A stretch of 64,000 bases of DNA from Chitinophaga tropicalis (GTDB lineage Bacteria > Bacteroidota > Bacteroidia > Chitinophagales > Chitinophagaceae). The DNA is taken from assembly GCF_009758205.1 (NCBI RefSeq), contig NZ_WRXN01000003.1, positions 62,001 through 126,000 of the forward strand, in the 5' to 3' direction. Position numbers and translations under genes: made by a program. Numbering within the stretch: the first letter of the stretch is position 1; every line of letters starts with the position of its first letter. The notes beneath the pieces were generated by a model, which was given only the letters and a program-made list of their open reading frames with translations, was not told where the DNA came from and did not search any database. Shown here in pieces: positions 8,844-18,023 of the stretch.

Positions 8844-8881
8844 AATTTTATACCCTTTACTATATAACTAAATCAATGCGG

Positions 8882-9889
8882 TCATAGCTTTATGGTTAAG
8901 CTTACGCAATACTTTTCTGAGTCATCTTCAATGCTTAAACTATGTGTTGACGGGAACAAAAGTTCCAGTCTTCGTTTGACATTTATCAACCCCAATCCGC
9001 CTGTATTATTAACGGATTTAAGCGTAGGTTTGGAATTGATACATTTAAAGAAAAGTTCATCGTTTCTAACGTCGAAATACAGGTTTACATAAGACGACCT
9101 TGTTGCATCATTGTTGTGCTTGACAGCATTCTCCACAAACGAAATGAGCAGCAAAGGGGGGATTTGCACACCGCTCAGATCTCCTTCTTTTGATATCAGG
9201 AAATCAAAACTATCCCGCCTTACCTTTTCCAAATTTAAAAAATCTTCCAGGAAATGAATGTCCGAAGTCAACAACACCTTATCCCTTGCGCTGTCATAAA
9301 GCTGGTAGCGAAGTAAATCGCTCAGCTTCATCAGAACCTGTGAGGCTTTATCAGGGTCTTTCTTTGTCAGGACATTGGCATTATTTAGCATATTAAACAA
9401 AAAATGCGGATTGATCTGGTTTTTCAACTGTTCCAGTTCTGCATAAGTTTTCGACTGTTCCAGCTCGTAGATCAATAGCTTGTCCGTCATTCCCTTCTGA
9501 AACAGTTTTATGGAAGATGAAGCCGCTAACAGCAACACGGTAAGAAAGGAAAACAGTGGGATATTCAGCTCAGTTTCCTTATTAAAAGGATTGAAAAAAT
9601 TACCACAAATAGCCACTATAATAAGAATGCAGATCACAGATAAACAATATGCAATATTTCTATTCCTGAACAAAAGCTTTGGCACCAGCACATACATGTT
9701 TACATAGAATAATGTAATAAAATATACAAATACCGCTATGGGGTTGGCAATTACGGAAGTACTGTTATACAACACAGTACCTATAAAAACAATGAGCAGC
9801 AGATGCCGGAATATTCTGCGTCCAGGCGAAATCAGGAAACGAAAAAGTACGTTTTCACTAATAAGCTTCTGATGGGTAAAATCATTCAT
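8882..9889 (-). CDS. LytS/YehU-type sensor histidine kinase
   Basis: The 335-residue membrane kinase has an N-terminal membrane part of about four hydrophobic helices (residues 28-130), a coiled linker (YELEQSKTYAELEQLKNQI), and the His_kinase block with phospho-His162 in QINPHFLFNMLNN. An ATPase region follows with PPLLLISFVENAVKHN (N box) and NTGGLGLINVKRRLELLF (G box). It lacks a large periplasmic sensor loop, as is common in this family, so the signal may be sensed within or at the membrane. It pairs with the LytTR regulator downstream and is divergent from a TonB-dependent receptor operon. Confidence 0.93.
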   Translation of the reverse strand: MNDFTHQKLISENVLFRFLISPGRRIFRHLLLIVFIGTVLYNSTSVIANPIAVFVYFITLFYVNMYVLVPKLLFRNRNIAYCLSVICILIIVAICGNFFNPFNKETELNIPLFSFLTVLLLAASSSIKLFQKGMTDKLLIYELEQSKTYAELEQLKNQINPHFLFNMLNNANVLTKKDPDKASQVLMKLSDLLRYQLYDSARDKVLLTSDIHFLEDFLNLEKVRRDSFDFLISKEGDLSGVQIPPLLLISFVENAVKHNNDATRSSYVNLYFDVRNDELFFKCINSKPTLKSVNNTGGLGLINVKRRLELLFPSTHSLSIEDDSEKYCVSLTIKL

Positions 9890-9907
9890 TTATGAAATTG
9901 TATAGAA

Positions 9908-9915
9908 CAAACTTA
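9908..9915 (-). promoter_or_regulatory. Candidate -7 element for the kinase/regulator operon
   Basis: On the minus strand this reads TAAGTTTG, an exact TAnnTTTG match 19 bp before the kinase start codon. No TTTG box lies at the expected upstream distance, and the direct repeats at 9942-9975 sit in activator position instead. Confidence 0.45.
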
Positions 9916-9941
9916 ACATTTAAAGCTATGTTCTGATCTGC

Positions 9942-9975
9942 TTTTATACGAAAGTGTATGCTTTTTATACGAAAG
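9942..9975. promoter_or_regulatory. Candidate LytTR operator: two 13-bp direct repeats 21 bp apart
   Basis: TTTTATACGAAAG occurs at 9942-9954 and identically at 9963-9975. The 21-bp period equals two helical turns, the geometry known for LytTR-domain dimers. The site lies between the kinase operon and the TonB receptor gene. Relative to the -7 element at 9908-9915 its copies are centred near -47 and -68. Confidence 0.55.
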
Positions 9976-10092
9976 CATGAAGTATTATAAAAACGCGTAA
10001 AATGAGAAATATATTTTGTAGTACCCCGGCATGCTTTGCTATAAAAGATACCGCATTTGGTATAATTAGAAAAAGACGGTTATCCAAACGAA

Positions 10093-10100
10093 TAGTTTTG
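10093..10100 (+). promoter_or_regulatory. Candidate -7 element for the TonB receptor operon
   Basis: TAGTTTTG matches TAnnTTTG exactly, 36 bp before the start codon. Confidence 0.4.
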
Positions 10101-10135
10101 TGTTCAAGTTACAATTGTTAAATCGATTTTAGAAG

Positions 10136-12508
10136 ATGCGATACAAGATCATTTATACACTGTTATTTATAACCATTTCATTCAGGGCTTATTCACAGGA
10201 GAAAGTCGCATTGAGTGGAGTAATTACCATGAAAGCAAACACAGAAACAATAATCGGTGCAAGCATTTTTATTCCTGAAGCAAAAGTTTCAGCTGTTACC
10301 AATGCGTATGGCTTTTATTCCATCACCCTGCCTAAAGGAGAATATACGATCGTTATCAGTTGTATAGGATTTGAGAGTATTGAAGAGCATATCTTTCTGA
10401 CAGGAAATACCAGGAAAGATTTTTCCATGCTTGAGAAAAGCAGAACTTTAGATGAAGTAGTGATAAAATATAGTGGTTCAGCAAGCAACATCCGAAAACC
10501 GGAAATGAGTGTGAATAAACTCACTATCTCTACCATCAGAAAAATGCCGGCTGTTATGGGAGAGGTTGATATTTTGAAAGCTATTCTGCAACTTCCGGGA
10601 GTTTCCAATGCACAGGAAGGAGGAACAGGCTTTAACGTCAGGGGTGGTTCTGTTGACGGCAATCTGATATTGTTAGATGAAGCCGTTGTCTACAATACTT
10701 CGCATCTGTTCGGCTTTCTGTCCGTTTTTAATGCCGATGTGATTAAAGATCTGAAATTGTATAAAGGTGGAATACCTGCCAGTTTCGGGGGGCGCACTTC
10801 CTCTGTTTTGGATATTTATCAGAAGGAAGGGAACAACAAAGAATATCATATAACGGGTGGAATTGGGGTGGTTTCCAGCAGGTTATTGGCAGAAGGCCCA
10901 ATTGTGAAAGATAAAAGTTCGTTCGTGGTTGCTGGTCGTTCTTCTTATGCTCATTTATTTCTGAAACTGGCTGGCAACGACAATTCTGTTTCTTTTTATG
11001 ATTTGAATACTAAACTGAATTATAAGATCAATGACAATAACAGGCTTTTCCTTTCAGGATATTTCGGCAGGGATAATATGGATTTCAGCAATTTTTTCAG
11101 CAACAATTATTCGAACTCATTCTTTAATCTTCGTTGGAACCATATCTTTTCGGAGAAATTTTTTTCCAATGCATCGATCATTTACAGTAAGTACAATTAT
11201 GGCCTGAAGATAAAATATGCTGGCATTGATTGGGCATCGGACATCCGTAATTATAATCTTAAGTACAATTTTAGTCATCATCTGTCTGATAAGCTGGTGT
11301 TGAATTATGGCGTCAATTCCATCTATTATCAATTCAATCCGGGCACAATAAAACCTGTGGATACTACATCGCCTGTCAATGCCGACCAGATTGAAAGAAA
11401 ATACGCCTGGGAGAATGCATTGTATATCAGTGCTGAGCAAAAGCTCACGGATAGAGTATCATTGAATTATGGACTACGATACAGCAATTTCCAACGGTTG
11501 GGGGAACAGAATGTAAATAATTATACCAATAATCAGGCAGTGATTTTCAATCCCGAATTACAAATTTATGAGGAAGGGACACCTACGGGTACAACGCATT
11601 ACAATAAAAACGAAAAGATCATTGATTTTGGAAATTTAGAGCCTCGTCTGGCGGTTTCTTATGCCATAAATGACGACCAGTCCATTAAGGCAAGTTATAA
11701 CCGGATGAGCCAGTATATCCATTTAATTTCCAATACAGCTTCCGTCTCTCCACTCGATATCTGGGCACCGAGCGACCAATATTTGAAACCCGAAATTCTT
11801 GACCAGGTGGCATTGGGCTATTTCAGAAATTTCAGCAAAGGAAAATATTCTGTGGAAACAGAAGCTTTTTACAAGAAAATTAAAAATAAAGCAGATTACA
11901 TTGATGGCGCCGAATTGGTTGCCCACAAAGCCATAGAACAGGTATTACTAAACGGGGAGGCAAGGGCTTACGGACTTGAGTTGATGCTGAAGAAAAATAC
12001 GCAGAAACTGACAGGCTGGCTTTCTTACACACTTTCTAAAGCAGAACAGCGTACACCGGGAAGAAATGCTGAAGAACCTGGCATTAACAATGGCGAATGG
12101 TATCGTGCCAATTATGATAAAACGCATAACTTTTCACTTACAGCCGCCTATCAACTGACAAAAAAATGGAATTTTGGCGGCATTTTTACCTACCAGACAG
12201 GCAAAGCTGCAACCTATCCCATCGGCAAATATCAATATCAGGGAATTACGATTGCGAATTACGGAGAGCGGAATGTTAGTTCGCTTCCGGCTTATCATCA
12301 TTTGGATTTATCGGCAACCTACACGCCAAAGCCTGACAGCAAAAAAAGGTGGAAAAGTGAATGGGTATTCAGTATTTACAATGTTTACAACCGAAGCAAC
12401 GCCGCATCTATTATGTTCGAGCAAAACAGGGAAACAGGGATGAGCGAAGCAAAGAGAATATCGATTTTCGGTATCATTCCGGGTGTGGCATATAACTTCA
12501 GATTTTAA
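10136..12508 (+). CDS. TonB-dependent outer-membrane receptor
   Basis: The 790-residue product has a signal peptide (YTLLFITISFRAYSQ). A carboxypeptidase-regulatory-like beta-sandwich follows at about residues 25-110 (ALSGVITMKANTETIIGASI...GFYSITLPKGEYTIVISCIGFE). Then come a plug domain (LPGVSNAQEGGTGFNVRGGS, ILLDEAVVYN) and a C-terminal barrel rich in aromatic strands ending in Phe. DEVVIKYSG resembles a TonB box. It is translationally close to the DUF4249 lipoprotein gene, a combination known as a substrate-import or surface-display pair distinct from SusC/SusD. The adjacent divergent LytTR system and its repeat site suggest regulated expression. The transported ligand is unknown. Confidence 0.92.
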   Translation: MRYKIIYTLLFITISFRAYSQEKVALSGVITMKANTETIIGASIFIPEAKVSAVTNAYGFYSITLPKGEYTIVISCIGFESIEEHIFLTGNTRKDFSMLEKSRTLDEVVIKYSGSASNIRKPEMSVNKLTISTIRKMPAVMGEVDILKAILQLPGVSNAQEGGTGFNVRGGSVDGNLILLDEAVVYNTSHLFGFLSVFNADVIKDLKLYKGGIPASFGGRTSSVLDIYQKEGNNKEYHITGGIGVVSSRLLAEGPIVKDKSSFVVAGRSSYAHLFLKLAGNDNSVSFYDLNTKLNYKINDNNRLFLSGYFGRDNMDFSNFFSNNYSNSFFNLRWNHIFSEKFFSNASIIYSKYNYGLKIKYAGIDWASDIRNYNLKYNFSHHLSDKLVLNYGVNSIYYQFNPGTIKPVDTTSPVNADQIERKYAWENALYISAEQKLTDRVSLNYGLRYSNFQRLGEQNVNNYTNNQAVIFNPELQIYEEGTPTGTTHYNKNEKIIDFGNLEPRLAVSYAINDDQSIKASYNRMSQYIHLISNTASVSPLDIWAPSDQYLKPEILDQVALGYFRNFSKGKYSVETEAFYKKIKNKADYIDGAELVAHKAIEQVLLNGEARAYGLELMLKKNTQKLTGWLSYTLSKAEQRTPGRNAEEPGINNGEWYRANYDKTHNFSLTAAYQLTKKWNFGGIFTYQTGKAATYPIGKYQYQGITIANYGERNVSSLPAYHHLDLSATYTPKPDSKKRWKSEWVFSIYNVYNRSNAASIMFEQNRETGMSEAKRISIFGIIPGVAYNFRF

Positions 12509-12524
12509 TTCTAATAACATAAAA

Positions 12525-13346
12525 ATGAAAAATATACTTAAATACCTGGTTGTTTCTTCCTGCTTTTTTCTTCTGTCCTGCACAAAGGTAGTGGAAGTGG
12601 ATGTAGAAACAGCAGAACCGAAATTAGTAATTGATGCATCGATTGATTGGGTAAAGGGTACGGCAGGCAATGAGCAGAAAATCAGGCTTTCTACCACAAC
12701 CGGATATTACAGTACAATATTCCCATCAGTTTCAGGAGCGGATATAGTTATAACAAATTCAGCAAATACTGTTTTTAGTTTTATAGAGAATCCCGGTACG
12801 GGAGAATATATCTGCTCCGATTTCCATCCGGTTATCGGGGAAACTTATACATTGAAAGTAGTTTTAAATGAGGAGATTTATACTGCGACCGAAACCTGTA
12901 TAGGTGTGCCGGATATTGAAAATAATATCAGACAGAATAATTCCGGTGGGTTTGGAGGTGATGAAGTGGAAATTACTTACTACTACCAGGATAATGGCAA
13001 TGAAGAAAATTACTATCTGCACCGTATTCTATCACCTGTATCAACGTTCCCGGATTATAAAGCCAAAGATGACGAGAACAGCCAGGGCAACTTAATGCAG
13101 GAATATTTTTCTGACGAAAAGCTGAAGACCGGAGATATGATAAGCATCAGTCTGTATGGAATTTCCCGGAGATATTATGATTATTTCAGAAAATTGTTAA
13201 CCGCGTCCGGGGCTGGTACTGGCCCGTTTCAAACAGCACCAGGTATGGTGAGAGGAAATATCGTCAATCAGACTCATTTCGCAAACTTTGCTTATGGCTA
13301 TTTCAGATTATCGGAGGTGACCGTAAAAGATTATACGATAAAGTAA
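12525..13346 (+). CDS. DUF4249 family lipoprotein
   Basis: The 273-residue product has a lipoprotein signal (YLVVSSCFFLLSC, Cys19) and the DUF4249 pattern: VEVDVETAEPKLVIDASIDW, IRLSTTTGYYST, ADIVITNSANTVFSFIE and YTLKVVLNEEIYTATETCIGVP. DUF4249 lipoproteins typically follow TonB-dependent receptors like the one encoded 16 bp upstream and probably act with them at the outer membrane. I chose the ATG at 12525 because the lipoprotein signal begins there. An in-frame ATG at 12483 inside the receptor gene would add 14 unrelated residues. Confidence 0.85.
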   Translation: MKNILKYLVVSSCFFLLSCTKVVEVDVETAEPKLVIDASIDWVKGTAGNEQKIRLSTTTGYYSTIFPSVSGADIVITNSANTVFSFIENPGTGEYICSDFHPVIGETYTLKVVLNEEIYTATETCIGVPDIENNIRQNNSGGFGGDEVEITYYYQDNGNEENYYLHRILSPVSTFPDYKAKDDENSQGNLMQEYFSDEKLKTGDMISISLYGISRRYYDYFRKLLTASGAGTGPFQTAPGMVRGNIVNQTHFANFAYGYFRLSEVTVKDYTIK

Positions 13347-13385
13347 CCAATTAACCGCTATCCACTATCTGAAGTAATATAACAA

Positions 13386-13560
13386 TCACTTTTCACAGCC
13401 GAACCCAATAATGCCGCTTTTACCTTCATAAACAGACATCACCTGATTATTGGCCAGTCCCTCCCGCTCCCGGGTGGTAAAGTGTTGAAAGGATGTCCCG
13501 CTGTAATAATAAACACCTGAATCTCTGGTTTTGTCTACGGGAGGTATGAAAAAAAGACAT
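13386..13560 (-). pseudogene. Remnant of a two-component-regulator propeller (Reg_prop) gene
   Basis: On the minus strand a short frame, stopped at 13386-13388, reads DSGVYYYSGTSFQHFTT, then EGLANNQVMSVYE, then KSGIIGFGCEK. This is a close match to the Reg_prop repeat of hybrid two-component sensors (G-hYxYdG-tsF-~fT-eGL-nn-V-sI-ED-sGiiWFG), with Gly where the usual Trp stands. No start codon, signal or further repeats are present. It is therefore a leftover fragment; right boundary approximate. Confidence 0.6.
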
Positions 13561-13687
13561 TAAGAATAAAACGAATGCGTGTATAATTTATAATTTATAT
13601 TTAATATTGGTAATAGCTGAGCGCCTGGAATACCGGTTAATGCAGCTTATTTCATTTTTTAGTAAGCACCGGGCATTCTTTTAAAGC

Positions 13688-13722
13688 ATATCAAAGTTGA
13701 TCCAGTGAAATTACTTTGATAT
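13688..13722. promoter_or_regulatory. 10-bp inverted repeat upstream of the winged-helix regulator
   Basis: ATATCAAAGT at 13688-13697 and ACTTTGATAT at 13713-13722 are perfect inverted repeats with a 15-nt centre. They lie 34 bp upstream of a candidate -7 element and 60 bp before the regulator's start codon. This could be an operator, possibly autoregulatory. Confidence 0.4.
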
Positions 13723-13755
13723 CTTCAGTGCGCGGAGAATCTGAACTGTAAATTG

Positions 13756-13763
13756 TAAATTTG
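13756..13763 (+). promoter_or_regulatory. Candidate Bacteroidota -7 element
   Basis: TAAATTTG matches TAnnTTTG exactly, 19 bp before the start codon at 13783. Confidence 0.4.
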
Positions 13764-13782
13764 TAAATAAGGGCCTGACACT

Positions 13783-14673
13783 ATGCATCTTCGTCAACAT
13801 CTTCTCTCCGGAAAACGCAAATATCTGTTGGGATTGATACTCTTCTCGTTTATCTCTGTAATTTGTGTGGCTTTCAGTATAGAAGGCAGTGACGACTTTG
13901 ACATTGCCAGAAGAGAAGTTTTACTCCGCAGGATCGGACATGAAGTGCTTTTACAGTCGGGCGACAGTACGTCAAGGGTGCTTCCGGTAAAAAAGATCGG
14001 AGAGAATGAATACCAGATCAGTTTTGGGATTGATCTTACGTTTCAACCGGACTCCCTGGTGAATACTACCCGCCGTTTATTAGCCCGGGACCCGCTGGCG
14101 CATAATTATGTTGTTAACGTTCTGAATTGTAGCAACGCCAGTATAGCCTATGGATTTGCTGTATCTGAAAATAGAAAAGATGATATTATAACATGCAAAA
14201 GAAGAGTGCAACCCAGAGGATGTTATATGGTCAACATTAAATTCAAACCGACAGGAATAAATACAGCAAAGAATAGAATTCTTCTGGGCAGCCTGGCATT
14301 TTTTGCATTTGCGGGTTTTATTTTTTTGAGGTCCATTAAGCCGGAGAGGACTTTACCCAAGGACGGTCTGGATACTGGTATGATTACTTTGGGCTCAGTT
14401 TTGTTTGATGCGAAGAATCGAAAGCTCATAATCAATGAAAAGACGATAGACTTAACCGGTACTGAAACCCGGGTACTGCACATTTTTGCGTTGTCTCCCA
14501 ACGAGACTATTGATAGAAGCCGGCTGCAAAAGGAGATATGGGAAGATGAAGGTGTTATTGTGGGGCGTAGCCTGGATATGTTCATATCAAAACTCAGGAA
14601 AAAACTGGAACCTGACCCGGATATCAACATTGTTGTTGTACGCGGGAAAGGATATAAGCTTGAAATTAAATAA
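13783..14673 (+). CDS. Membrane-anchored winged-helix transcriptional regulator
   Basis: The 296-residue product has a transmembrane segment near residues 15-33 (LLGLILFSFISVICVAFS), a region of about 125 residues predicted outside the membrane, and a second hydrophobic helix (LLGSLAFFAFAGFIFL) near 168. A C-terminal OmpR/PhoB-type winged helix follows at about residues 200-296: ITLGSVLFDAKNRKLIINE, DLTGTETRVLHIFALSPNE, VGRSLDMFISKLRKKLEPD and IVVVRGKGYKLEI. This layout resembles ToxR/CadC-type one-component regulators, which sense outside and bind DNA inside, but with two membrane passes. A perfect inverted repeat lies just upstream. Target genes are not identifiable; the permease gene downstream is a possibility. 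Confidence 0.82.
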   Translation: MHLRQHLLSGKRKYLLGLILFSFISVICVAFSIEGSDDFDIARREVLLRRIGHEVLLQSGDSTSRVLPVKKIGENEYQISFGIDLTFQPDSLVNTTRRLLARDPLAHNYVVNVLNCSNASIAYGFAVSENRKDDIITCKRRVQPRGCYMVNIKFKPTGINTAKNRILLGSLAFFAFAGFIFLRSIKPERTLPKDGLDTGMITLGSVLFDAKNRKLIINEKTIDLTGTETRVLHIFALSPNETIDRSRLQKEIWEDEGVIVGRSLDMFISKLRKKLEPDPDINIVVVRGKGYKLEIK

Positions 14674-14884
14674 GAAGAGAGTGCTTAGGTACAAAACCCG
14701 AATCCCTGGAAATATCCGGGACGTATTTTAAGGAGGATAGTCTTAACAGAGAAGTTTGAGGTCAAATTTTATATATGATTCACTATTGTAACGTAAACGT
14801 ACAGTCTTCTGTTCGTTTGCGAACAGGAAGCCACGGGGAACGTTTCTTAACTTGTTGAAAATAAATTTGTTGACAGATTGGGCG

Positions 14885-14892
14885 TATTTTTG
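14885..14892 (+). promoter_or_regulatory. Candidate Bacteroidota -7 element for the permease gene
   Basis: TATTTTTG matches TAnnTTTG, 26 bp before the start codon. A TTTG at 14866-14869 is 15 bp upstream, shorter than the usual 19-21. Confidence 0.4.
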
Positions 14893-14918
14893 ACAGTGTA
14901 CGAAGATAACCTGCAGTT

Positions 14919-17384
14919 ATGATCGCCAATCACCTGAAAATTGCCCTGAAGCATTTTAAACGGCACAAGCTGTTTACGCTGATCAATATCATCGGCTTAT
15001 CTATAGGTATCAGCGCGTCGCTGATCATCTTCCTGATTGTAAACCACGATTTCAGCTTTGACCGTTTTCACCCTGATCAGAAGCGGATCTACCGTGTGGT
15101 TACGAATTATGATTTTTCCGGCGAAAAGGTGTATAATATGGGGGTAAGCGCCCCATTGCCCCAGGCTATCCGGCAGGAAGTGACCGGTGTTGAAAAGGTG
15201 GCTCCCTTTATTACCCTATACGATATGGATGTGAAGGTGCCTACCGGAGGCACTGCAAAGACATTTAAACGGCAGCAGCAGATTATTCTTGCCGAAAACA
15301 ATTATTTTGATGTATTCAGATACAAATGGCTTGCAGGATCGGTTAAGGGCGCTTTAACCCAACCCAATGCGGTTGTGGTTACTTCAGATAAGGCCACGCA
15401 ATATTTTCCCGGGCTTTCTTACGCTGATATAATAGGTAGGACGCTCATATATGACGATTCCATCAATTTACAGGTTACCGGTGTAGTAGCTCCATTTAGA
15501 GAAAATACAGATTTGAAGTTCAGTGATTTTATTTCCCTGAGCACGCTTACCATTACGAAAAAGATAAGCGACAACCTTGGATTTGAACTTACCAACTGGG
15601 GTGGTACTTCGTCAGCATCGCAGTGTTATGTAAAACTTTCGACAGGTGCAGATCCTGCGGTAGTTGAAAGGGCTATTACGGCGATAGCTTTAAAATATAA
15701 TCCACCCAAGCCGGACGACGTGGGCAGTACGCGTAAATTCGGGTTGCAGCCCCTGAGTGACGTTCACTTTAATGCCCTATACGGAAACTACCAGGGAAAC
15801 CATATAGCTAACAGGAAAACGCTCTATAGCCTGCTGACTATCGCAGCGTTCCTGCTTATTCTCGGCTGTATCAATTTTATCAATCTCAGTACCGCCCAAT
15901 CGTCACAACGGGCCAAAGAGATAGGTATCCGTAAAACAATAGGGAGCACCCGGGGCCAACTGGTTGGACAATTACTGACAGAAACGTTCCTGGTTACATT
16001 GATCGCAGTTGGCATTTCAGTTAGTCTGGCTCCCAGCCTGCTAAAGATATTTTCTGACTTCATCGCTCCGGAGATACACTTTAACCCGCTTCAACAGCCC
16101 GAAATCCTGCTTTTTCTTATTGCGCTGATAGCGGTAGTGAGTCTTTTAGCCGGATTTTATCCATCCATGGTATTATCTGCATTTAAGCCTGTAACTATAC
16201 TGAAGAACCATACTGAAAACGGCAACACGCGGAACATGTGGCTGCGCAAATCGCTCACTGTAAGCCAGTTCGTCATTGCCCAGTTCTTTATCATCGCCAC
16301 GATTATGGTCAGCAAGCAAACCCGCTATGTCCTCAACAGGGACCTTGGGTTTAAGAAAGATGCTATTGTGTTCATGAATACTCCCTGGAAAAACAATACA
16401 GAAAGTAAGAAACAGGTGCTTGCCGATAAGCTTCGTCAAATACCGCAGATCAGCATGATCAGCCGCGGAGGAGTACCGCCTTCATCATACCAAACCAGTT
16501 CAACAGATGCCGAGTTTTACGATGGCAGGCAAAACATCAAGCTGCAACTTTATCTGAAATTTGCGGACGAGGATTATATCAGTTTGTACGGCATAAAATT
16601 GTTAGCAGGACGTAATATTAGAAAATCAGATTCTTCCGCCTTTGTAATAAACCAAACCTATAGCAGGCTGCTGGGTTTTAAAAATCCCACAGATGCACTC
16701 GGAAAATACATAGAGAAATTTAATGGTGATAAGCGCATGCAGATTGTAGGCGTAGTGGCTGATTTCAGGCAGGAATCATTGCATAATGCAGTCAAGCCGA
16801 TGGCAATCATGATATCCAACGAAGCCTGGAATAGCAGCGTGTTCCATATTGCCTTGCGGCCGCAAACACCGGGGGGAGAAGAATGGAAAACTGCCATTTC
16901 CGCAATTAGCAAGGCATGGAAAGAGATTTATCCCGATGATGAATTCAATTACAATTTCTACGACGAGAGCATCGCCCGGTTTTATGAGAGTGAACAGCGT
17001 AGCTCCCGCTTGCTCGCATGGGCATCGGGTTTGTCTATCCTGATCAGTTGCCTGGGCCTGTTAGGGCTGGCCATCTACTCTACCAGCCTACGTACCAAGG
17101 AGGTGGGAGTGCGAAAGGTGCTTGGCGCCACAGTAATGCAGATCGTAACGCTGCTTTCAATGGAAATGATTAACCTGGTACTGCTATCGTTTATTATTGT
17201 AACTCCCGTTGCATGGTGGGCTATGAATAGTTGGATGCAAAGCTTTGCAGACCGTACATCTATTAGCTGGTGGATCTTTGTGCTAAGTGGCATGGGGATG
17301 CTGTTTACTGCTTTGCTTACATTAAGCTCTCAAACAATCCGGATAGCGCTTAATAACCCCATTAAGAGCCTGCGGTCTGAGTAG
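14919..17384 (+). CDS. MacB/FtsX-type ABC transporter permease
   Basis: The 821-residue protein has the double MacB_PCD-FtsX architecture common in Bacteroidota. The first transmembrane helix (LFTLINIIGLSIGISASLIIFLIV) precedes a periplasmic core domain. Three helices follow with the FtsX signature INFINLSTAQSSQRAKEIGIRKTIGSTRGQL. The half then repeats, with a second core and LLGLAIYSTSLRTKEVGVRKVLGATVMQI. Such permeases work with a separate MacB-like ATPase in efflux or lipoprotein or peptide handling, usually by mechanotransmission. No ATPase gene is adjacent, so the partner must be encoded elsewhere. Transported substrate is unknown. Confidence 0.92.
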   Translation: MIANHLKIALKHFKRHKLFTLINIIGLSIGISASLIIFLIVNHDFSFDRFHPDQKRIYRVVTNYDFSGEKVYNMGVSAPLPQAIRQEVTGVEKVAPFITLYDMDVKVPTGGTAKTFKRQQQIILAENNYFDVFRYKWLAGSVKGALTQPNAVVVTSDKATQYFPGLSYADIIGRTLIYDDSINLQVTGVVAPFRENTDLKFSDFISLSTLTITKKISDNLGFELTNWGGTSSASQCYVKLSTGADPAVVERAITAIALKYNPPKPDDVGSTRKFGLQPLSDVHFNALYGNYQGNHIANRKTLYSLLTIAAFLLILGCINFINLSTAQSSQRAKEIGIRKTIGSTRGQLVGQLLTETFLVTLIAVGISVSLAPSLLKIFSDFIAPEIHFNPLQQPEILLFLIALIAVVSLLAGFYPSMVLSAFKPVTILKNHTENGNTRNMWLRKSLTVSQFVIAQFFIIATIMVSKQTRYVLNRDLGFKKDAIVFMNTPWKNNTESKKQVLADKLRQIPQISMISRGGVPPSSYQTSSTDAEFYDGRQNIKLQLYLKFADEDYISLYGIKLLAGRNIRKSDSSAFVINQTYSRLLGFKNPTDALGKYIEKFNGDKRMQIVGVVADFRQESLHNAVKPMAIMISNEAWNSSVFHIALRPQTPGGEEWKTAISAISKAWKEIYPDDEFNYNFYDESIARFYESEQRSSRLLAWASGLSILISCLGLLGLAIYSTSLRTKEVGVRKVLGATVMQIVTLLSMEMINLVLLSFIIVTPVAWWAMNSWMQSFADRTSISWWIFVLSGMGMLFTALLTLSSQTIRIALNNPIKSLRSE

Positions 17385-17438
17385 GTATTTAGCTGTAAAG
17401 AAATAAATACCACTCTTCCACTAGTCAGGGCTATTGTG

Positions 17439-17446
17439 TATATTTG
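17439..17446 (+). promoter_or_regulatory. Candidate Bacteroidota -7 element
   Basis: TATATTTG matches TAnnTTTG exactly, 40 bp before the next start codon. Confidence 0.35.
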
Positions 17447-17486
17447 AGAGTTTGGTAACACAAGAGAACCCCAGACGGAGCTGTAA

Positions 17487-18023
17487 ATGAAAAAAGCATT
17501 AAACTTAATTTTAATTTCAATTATTGGAATTGCCTCGATTTATGCCCTGGTTCATTATATGAGGCTGGATAGTTTTACATTCGCATGGGCGTTGAATTTC
17601 CTTTTGATGCTATGTGTGCTTGCTTTTACTGAAGCACTAAAAAATCCGCTTACTTCTTCTTACTATAATGAAAAGGAATGGGAACGAGGCGGAAAAATAT
17701 ATGAGCACCTTAGAATAAATTTTTTCAGAAAATTATTGGTTTGGATTGGCTGGGAAAAACTAAATAGAAAATCCATCCCAATAGAAAGAAGTACCAAATC
17801 TTTGTTGGATTTACATTATCAGACAAAAAAGTCTGAACTGGGTCACATAATTATCCTGCTCATAGTATTGGGATTTAATGTTTTCGTGGCTTTCAAATTT
17901 GGAGTGCTCAAATCTTTGTGGCTACTGGTGTTAAATGTCATACTAAACCTTTATCCAATTTTCCTTCAACGATATAATCGTCCACGAATAGAAAAAGCTA
18001 TAAATTTAAGTAAACGGAGATGA
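17487..18023 (+). CDS. Membrane protein of unknown function
   Basis: The 178-residue product has four hydrophobic stretches. Two are near the N-terminus (LILISIIGIASIYALVHYM and FAWALNFLLMLCVLAF) and two near residues 120-160 (HIIILLIVLGFNVFVAFKF and LWLLVLNVILNLYPIFL). Between them is a basic cytoplasmic-looking loop with RINFFRKLLVWIGWEKLNRK. The C-terminus RYNRPRIEKAINLSKRR is basic. It recalls the small membrane proteins annotated as hypothetical throughout the Bacteroidota. No named family was recognised. It appears to be a single gene. Confidence 0.6.
   Translation: MKKALNLILISIIGIASIYALVHYMRLDSFTFAWALNFLLMLCVLAFTEALKNPLTSSYYNEKEWERGGKIYEHLRINFFRKLLVWIGWEKLNRKSIPIERSTKSLLDLHYQTKKSELGHIIILLIVLGFNVFVAFKFGVLKSLWLLVLNVILNLYPIFLQRYNRPRIEKAINLSKRR

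Noticed and set aside
10056..10059. TTTG as a -33 box for the TonB receptor promoter
   Set aside because: It is 33 bp from the -7 element, far outside the usual 19-21 bp spacing.
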